Below, piece after piece: positions 1 to 4,136 of a stretch of DNA of 6,735 bases. The notes beneath the pieces are model-generated. The model was not told the DNA's origin. It searched no databases and saw nothing but the letters and a program-made list of their open reading frames with translations. Numbering within the stretch: position 1 is the first letter of the stretch; every line of letters starts with the position of its first letter. Where the stretch lies: positions 1-6,735 of the forward strand of contig CANRMO010000135.1 in NCBI GenBank assembly GCA_947631755.1, written 5' to 3'. Position numbers and translations under genes: made by a program. This stretch comes from an uncultured Lachnospiraceae bacterium (GTDB lineage Bacteria > Bacillota > Clostridia > Lachnospirales > Lachnospiraceae).

Positions 1-2
1 AT

Positions 3-77
3 ATCTATGGTGACGGCAACTTGCAGATCGTGTTGAAGAATGATGATTATTTTCGGACGGTATGTGTGGAAGAGTAA
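3..77 (+). CDS. C-terminal tail of an unidentified protein (5' end outside window)
   Basis: An open frame enters from the left edge and stops at TAA 75-77, giving 24 residues that begin IYGDGNLQIVLKNDDYF. The alternating hydrophobic and charged residues suggest a terminal beta-strand pair. This resembles the extreme C-terminus of large serine recombinases, which often end in a short 'Y-x-D-G-x-hydrophobic' strand, and recombinase genes follow downstream. The piece is far too short to assign with confidence; it could be the tail of any protein. No ribosome binding site or start lies within the window. The frame reading is secure, but the identity is only a suggestion. Confidence 0.4.
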   Translation: MYGDGNLQIVLKNDDYFRTVCVEE

Positions 78-206
78 AGTGAGGTAACTATATGTGCATG
101 ATTGTATCATTCATTTTAGGCATGGGAAAGCAGTCAATATAAGCATTGGACATTTATAGGGATAACTACTATCATAATAAAAAAGATAATTTTTTTTGTC
201 CCATAC
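78..206. other. Gene-free spacer with no recognised feature
   Basis: All frames here are interrupted or lack a plausible start with a ribosome binding site. The stretch is A+T-rich. A small perfect palindrome, ATGAT-TGT-ATCAT, sits at 98-110, but it is too short to call a terminator and has no T-tract directly after it. A weak promoter-like pair (TTGGAC 146-151, TATCAT 170-175, 18-base spacer) can be drawn, but it matches the -35 consensus poorly and leads only into a broken flavodoxin fragment. Confidence 0.5.
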
Positions 207-299
207 TTGGCAGATGCAGGCTATCCAATCTGGTGGGGGAAAGAGCCGATGATTATCCGGACTTTTTTGGAATCCTATAATCTAAAAGGTACATTCTAA
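207..299 (+). pseudogene. Flavodoxin remnant (internal fragment)
   Basis: Reading the frame through 207-296 gives a peptide containing GYPIWWGKEPMIIRTFLES followed by YNLKG, then TAA at 297-299. The run 'GYPIWWG...P..I.TFLESYDLSGK' is the highly characteristic central part of short-chain flavodoxins of Clostridia: the strand and loop contacting the FMN isoalloxazine ring, then the helix leading to 'GKT'. The N-terminal phosphate-binding loop (T/S-x-T-G-x-T) is absent upstream, and the frame ends exactly where 'GKTV.PF' should follow. Only about 30 of roughly 150 residues remain, with no start codon or ribosome binding site in place, so this is a dead fragment. Its 3' end abuts the broken 5' end of the recombinase fragment, indicating a deletion junction at about 290-306. 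Confidence 0.7.
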
Positions 300-306
300 A
301 GGAAAA

Positions 307-846
307 GGAGGAGAAATATACGGACTGAAATTTTCAGATTTTGATATAGAACAAAAAACAGTAAAAATCAGCAGACAGATTGTCGCCAATCCGATTATTA
401 AGGAGGGCAGAAAGATAGAAAACTATAATTTACAAGAGCGTGATCCTAAAACGCCCAACAGTTTTCGGGTATTGCGTATTCCTGATGTGGTCATCAGGGA
501 GTTGGAAAACCGCAGGAGCATGGTCAATATGTATAAAGAGAAGATGGGAGAGGAATTTATTGATAATGACTATATAAGTTGCCAGAGCAATGGAAAAGTA
601 CATAGTCTATCCGCCATGAATAATGCTTTGCGGAAACTCTGCATACGCAACAGCCTTCCGGCAATTTCCGTACATGCGCTGCGCCATATGTTTGCAACTA
701 TTCTAGTGGAACAGGGCGTATCATTAGCAAAAATATCCGAGTTGCTAGGCCATAGTTCCGTGTACACCACGTTTGAATATTATTGTGATGTTATGGATGA
801 AAAACAAAAAATTATAGCCTTTATGAATGACACATTTACGCCGTAA
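307..846 (+). pseudogene. Tyrosine recombinase/integrase, C-terminal catalytic fragment
   Basis: The frame is open from 286 and recognisable from about 307 (GGEIYGLKFSDFD) to TAA 844-846, about 179 residues. It matches the catalytic domain of phage and conjugative-element integrases (lambda-Int family), which cut and rejoin DNA through a tyrosine. Visible catalytic positions are the hairpin Lys at 448-450 (PKTPNSFR), His-x-x-Arg at 673-684 (HALR), His at 751-753 (LLGHSS) and the nucleophile Tyr at 781-783 in TTFEYY. The first catalytic Arg, expected in 'GLRRGEI', is replaced by 'GKGGEI' right at the 5' break. The arm-binding and core-binding domains are missing; in-frame sequence upstream is stopped by TAA at 283-285 and is flavodoxin-derived. 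A TTG at 472 is not a credible start because it lies inside the catalytic domain and has no ribosome binding site. Intact relatives are about 380-400 residues, so less than half remains. It is 16 bases upstream of, and related to, the next recombinase. Confidence 0.85.
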
Positions 847-862
847 GGCGGGAAAGGAGAAG

Positions 863-1902
863 ATGATGGAGTTTGACCTGAAAATGCAACAGTATGTTGA
901 CTGGAAAGTGTATAATGTGACCAAAATAAAAACGGGTATGGATATCGTGTGGTTTTGTCCTATATGGATGGGACAGAAATGGCACAGCAGAAGTCCGGGT
1001 TTGCAACAAAGAAGGCAGCCTGTGCAGATCGGGATAAAGTGATGGGAGAATTGTATGCGGGGACTTATGTGGTTTATTCAAATGTGCAGAAGCTATATAA
1101 TGAAACAGCCGCCTGCTCCATTTCTAATGCAAGACTTGTAAGGACAGTCATGAATACTTCTATGCGGTATGCACTGAGTAAAAAGGTTATCTCCGTCAAT
1201 CCCGCATTGGAGGTGGCACTGCCGAAGTACATGCCGAAAAAGAAATACCATACCCGCAGCATTGATGAAAAAAAGACTCTGAATGTGGAACAGATTATAA
1301 CATTGATCGAGGCAAGCAAACATACGCCAATCCATATGCAGGTGCTTTTTGCCGTGCTTTTAGGGTTACGCCGTTGTGAAATCAATGGGGTAAAGTATTC
1401 CGACATTGATTATATTAACCGGACGTTGCGGGTACAGCGTCAGTTGGGAAAGAAGCCGAATACAACGGCAGAAGATTTTCTGGCAAAGACATTTACCAAG
1501 CAGGAAATTGGATTAAAGACGTCATCCAGTTACCGCACGATTCCGATACCGGATTATGTGTTTGAGGCAATCCTTGAAGAAAGAAAGACGTATGAGAAGA
1601 ATCGCAGGCGCAGACCAGCAGCGTTTCAGGATTTGGATTATATCTGCTGCTCCAGTTATGGGCGGCCAAGAAGTAAAGACTTTCACTGGACGCATTATAA
1701 GAAACTGCTCCGGGAGAACGGACTGCCGGATATTCGTTGGCATGATCTGCGAAGTACATTTTGTACGGTATTGCTGAAGAATAATTTTAATCCAAAGGCG
1801 GTTTCAAAGCTTATGGGGCATGCGAAAGAAATCATTACGATAGATGTATATGGGGATACCGCAGAAATCATAGAGGATTGTCTGGAGGCATATATGACAT
1901 AA
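863..1902 (+). pseudogene. Tyrosine recombinase/integrase, frameshifted and internally deleted
   Basis: Translation probably begins at ATG 863 or 866 behind AGGAG (855-859). The first frame gives MMEFDLKMQQYVDWKVYNVTK but then leaves the family pattern. Continuity resumes one frame back at about 931 (NGYGYRVVLSYMDG), so a one-base change in the A-run 928-932 breaks the gene. The remainder runs to TAA 1900-1902. Domains, in joined order, are an arm-binding N-terminus with 'SGFATKKAA...RDKVMGELYAGTYV', a shortened core-binding domain, and a complete catalytic domain. Catalytic residues are Arg codon 1369 (GLRRCEI), Lys 1516, His 1741 and Arg 1750 (HDLR), His 1819 (MGH) and Tyr 1849. At about 1084 'YVVYSNV' passes directly into 'QKLYNETAACSISNARLV'; family members have roughly 50-60 more residues here, so an in-frame deletion is inferred. 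The joined protein would be about 346 residues. A GTG at 949 could in principle start a 317-residue product without most of the arm-binding domain. The family is certain; loss of function is likely but not proven. Confidence 0.82.
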
Positions 1903-1919
1903 TGTATCGTAAGAAAATG

Positions 1920-1963
1920 AAAAAGTACAGAACAAATGTTCAATTTTGTTCTGTACTTTTTTT
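1920..1963 (+). terminator. Rho-independent terminator after the recombinase
   Basis: A perfect 17-bp inverted repeat pairs 1920-1936 (AAAAAGTACAGAACAAA) with 1945-1961, leaving an 8-base loop (TGTTCAAT), and the descending arm runs into seven T residues (1957-1963). It starts 17 bases after the recombinase stop, as expected for its terminator, and would insulate uvrB from read-through. The A-rich left flank means it could also work on the minus strand. The stem is A+T-rich, which lowers its stability per base pair, but its length compensates. The LexA-type motif lies inside it. Confidence 0.85.
1930..1941. promoter_or_regulatory. Putative LexA (DinR) SOS operator upstream of uvrB
   Basis: The 12 bases GAACAAATGTTC are a perfect GAAC-N4-GTTC palindrome, the core of the Firmicute LexA/DinR box (CGAACRNRYGTTYG). 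With one flanking base on each side, 12 of 14 positions fit; the outer C and G are both A here. uvrB-uvrA is a classical SOS operon in Bacillus, where uvrB is dinA, so the location fits the known regulon. The box lies about 30 bases upstream of the -10 element, roughly centred at -51 from the expected transcription start, further upstream than a simple promoter-occluding operator. GAAC is also part of the terminator's left arm, so the match could be partly coincidental. The motif is certain; its function is inferred. Confidence 0.65.
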
Positions 1964-1971
1964 GATAGAGG

Positions 1972-1980
1972 TGTTATACT
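1972..1980 (+). promoter_or_regulatory. Probable uvrBA promoter (extended -10)
   Basis: TGTTATACT is a TGn extended -10 element with hexamer TATACT at 1975-1980, five of six matches to TATAAT. A 17-base spacer puts the -35 hexamer at 1952-1957 (TGTACT), which is poor, consistent with reliance on the extended -10. The TTGATA at 1962-1967 is too close to serve as -35. Transcription would start near 1987, giving a leader of about 125 bases before uvrB. This promoter lies directly downstream of the terminator and LexA-type box. The leader contains a weak hairpin (CAGAAA 1996-2001 with TTTCTG 2013-2018) but no recognisable riboswitch. Confidence 0.6.
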
Positions 1981-2111
1981 ATAAAAGTGTGGTTGCAGAA
2001 AAAATTTGTGACTTTCTGTACATACCGTGATGCCTCGTATTATCTGGTGTTGCGGAGTTTTGAAAAACGAATTTTTGGCTTATAGCAGTCAAAGTAAGGA
2101 GTGGTTTTCAT

Positions 2112-4094
2112 ATGGCAGAGTTCAAACTTCACAGCGAATATCAGCCCACCGGCGACCAGCCGCAGGCGATCGAAGCCCTTGTAAATGGCTTCAAAGAAGG
2201 CAACCAATTCCAGACTTTACTAGGGGTCACGGGTTCCGGTAAGACCTTCACGATGGCAAATGTCATCCAGCAGCTTAACAAGCCCACTTTGGTAATCGCG
2301 CACAATAAAACCTTAGCGGCCCAACTGTACGGCGAGTTCAAGGAGTTCTTCCCTGAGAATGCAGTGGAGTATTTTGTGTCCTACTACGATTACTACCAGC
2401 CGGAGGCCTACGTTCCCAGCACAGACACGTATATTGAAAAGGATTCTGCTATCAACGATGAGATTGACAAGCTGCGGCATTCGGCCACAGCGGCGTTGAC
2501 GGAGAGAAATGATGTTATCATTGTGTCCAGTGTATCATGCATATACGGATTGGGAAGTCCTATTGATTACCAGAATATGACGGTCTCCCTGCGTCCGGGG
2601 ATGGAGAAAGACCGGGATGAGGTAATCCGAAAGCTCATTGACATACAGTATACGAGAAATGATATGGATTTTCACCGGGGAACATTCCGGGTGAGAGGAG
2701 ATGTGGTAGAGATTTTTCCCGCCTCTGCCACAGACAAGGCGATCCGTGTCGAATTTTTTGGCGATGAGGTGGACCGGATACAGGAGATTGATGTGTTGAC
2801 CGGGGAGGCACTGAACACGCTGGAGCACATGGTGGTGTTCCCGGCCTCTCACTATGTCGTTGCGCCGGAGAAAATGGAGCGGGCGATTCTCGGGATTGAG
2901 GCGGAGCTCAAAGAGCGGGTGTCATTTTTTAAGAGCGAGGACAAGCTTCTGGAGGCGCAGAGGATTTCGGAGAGGACGCACTTTGATATTGAGATGCTGA
3001 AAGAGACGGGGTTCTGTTCGGGCATAGAGAATTATTCTATGCACTTAAACGGGCTGCAGCCGATGGAGACTCCCATGACATTGATGGACTACTTCCCAGA
3101 TGATTTTCTGATCATTGTGGATGAGTCGCACATCACTGTCCCGCAGATTGGCGGGATGTTCTCCGGTGACCAGTCAAGAAAGACAACTCTGGTGGAATAT
3201 GGTTTCCGCCTGCCATCGGCTAAGAGCAACCGCCCGCTGAATTTCCAGGAATTTGAGGATCACATCAGCCAGATGTTGTTTGTGTCGGCCACCCCTTCTG
3301 TCTACGAGACTGAGCACGAGCTGTTGCGGACGGAGCAGATCATCCGCCCGACAGGTCTTTTGGACCCGGAGGTCATTGTGCGCCCGGTAAAGGGGCAGGT
3401 GGATGATCTGCTGGGTGAGATCCGCAAAGTGACGGAAAAGAAAGATAAGGTTCTCGTGACGACTCTCACGAAGCGCATGGCAGAAGATCTGACAAAATAT
3501 CTCCAGGATGTGGGTGTGCGGGTGAGGTATTTACACTCCGATATCGACACACTTGAGCGCTCTGAGATTATCCGGGATATGCGCCTGGATGTTTTTGATG
3601 TGCTGGTCGGCATCAACCTTCTGAGAGAGGGGCTGGACATACCGGAGGTCAGCCTGGTGGCCATACTGGATGCTGATAAAGAGGGCTTTCTCCGCTCGGA
3701 GACGTCACTGATCCAGACTATTGGCCGCGCCGCCAGGAATGCGGAGGGGCGTGTGATCATGTATGCGGACAAGGAGACGGAGTCCATGCAGAAAGCCATC
3801 GGAGAGACGAACCGGCGGCGGAAAGTGCAGCAGGCATACAACGAGGAACACGGCATCACGCCCCAGACGATCAAAAAGGCAGTGAGAGATCTGATCCGTA
3901 TCTCCTCAAAAGCGGGAACGGATATTTCAGAAGAAAAGAAAGATCCAGAGTCTATGAGCGCGGAGGAGTTGGAAAAAGAGATCCGGGGGATTATGAAAAA
4001 AATGAACAAGGCGGCGGCCGAGCTGAATTTCGAGATGGCGGCCGAACTGCGTGACCGCATGATTGAATACAAAAAACATCTTCAGGACATGTAA
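2112..4094 (+). CDS. uvrB: UvrABC system protein B (excision nuclease subunit UvrB)
   Basis: UvrB is the damage-verifying ATPase of nucleotide excision repair. UvrA delivers it to distorted DNA, it inserts a beta-hairpin between the strands at the lesion, and it then recruits UvrC for the two incisions. The 660-residue product is full length for the family. Visible motifs are Walker A GVTGSGKT (38-45); the Tyr-rich beta-hairpin region YYDYYQPEAYVPSTDTYIEK (91-110); the Walker B/DEAD-like VDESH (336-340); the SAT helicase motif in LFVSATPS; motif VI QTIGRAARN (535-543); and a C-terminal coiled UVR motif (about 620-655, core LNFEMAAELRDRM) that contacts UvrC and UvrA. The start ATG has TAAGGAG at 2095-2101, ten bases upstream, and the N-terminus 'F.L.S.Y.P.GDQP.AI' begins as in homologues. 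Translation is uninterrupted. It precedes uvrA by 42 bases and sits behind a LexA-type box, so damage-inducible co-expression is likely. Confidence 0.98.
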   Translation: MAEFKLHSEYQPTGDQPQAIEALVNGFKEGNQFQTLLGVTGSGKTFTMANVIQQLNKPTLVIAHNKTLAAQLYGEFKEFFPENAVEYFVSYYDYYQPEAYVPSTDTYIEKDSAINDEIDKLRHSATAALTERNDVIIVSSVSCIYGLGSPIDYQNMTVSLRPGMEKDRDEVIRKLIDIQYTRNDMDFHRGTFRVRGDVVEIFPASATDKAIRVEFFGDEVDRIQEIDVLTGEALNTLEHMVVFPASHYVVAPEKMERAILGIEAELKERVSFFKSEDKLLEAQRISERTHFDIEMLKETGFCSGIENYSMHLNGLQPMETPMTLMDYFPDDFLIIVDESHITVPQIGGMFSGDQSRKTTLVEYGFRLPSAKSNRPLNFQEFEDHISQMLFVSATPSVYETEHELLRTEQIIRPTGLLDPEVIVRPVKGQVDDLLGEIRKVTEKKDKVLVTTLTKRMAEDLTKYLQDVGVRVRYLHSDIDTLERSEIIRDMRLDVFDVLVGINLLREGLDIPEVSLVAILDADKEGFLRSETSLIQTIGRAARNAEGRVIMYADKETESMQKAIGETNRRRKVQQAYNEEHGITPQTIKKAVRDLIRISSKAGTDISEEKKDPESMSAEELEKEIRGIMKKMNKAAAELNFEMAAELRDRMIEYKKHLQDM

Positions 4095-4136
4095 TATAGC
4101 AGAAAGAAAACTGCAAAAAGGTAAATGGAGGGCATC

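Noticed and set aside
98..110. Palindrome ATGAT-TGT-ATCAT as a terminator or attachment core
   Set aside because: The stem is only 5 bp with a 3-base loop and no T-tract, and no second copy was seen elsewhere in the window.
472..846. Independent 124-residue protein starting at TTG 472
   Set aside because: The start is inside the recombinase catalytic domain, homology continues upstream in frame to about 307, and no ribosome binding site precedes the TTG.
923..936. Canonical -1 slippery heptamer (A AAA AAC) for programmed frameshifting
   Set aside because: Only five A residues precede the C, the heptamer would have to start with T, and its phase relative to the first frame is wrong. A simple slip on AAA remains possible but unproven.
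1962..1980. TTGATA and TATACT as a normal -35/-10 pair
   Set aside because: The spacer would be only 7 bases, too short for a sigma-A promoter; the extended -10 reading is preferred.
1987..2087. Possible leader peptide between the uvrB promoter and uvrB, starting at a GTG
   Set aside because: The frame is open to TAG but has no ribosome binding site, starts at about the inferred transcript start, and shows no codon pattern suggesting attenuation.
1..2111. tRNA-associated attachment site, CRISPR array or insertion-sequence ends in the remnant region
   Set aside because: No tRNA-like cloverleaf, regularly spaced repeat or terminal inverted repeats flanking the remnants could be found by eye.
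3302..4072. Minus-strand open frame (256 codons) opposite uvrB
   Set aside because: Its Ser/Arg-rich composition is typical of an antisense shadow, and it overlaps conserved UvrB helicase and UVR motifs.
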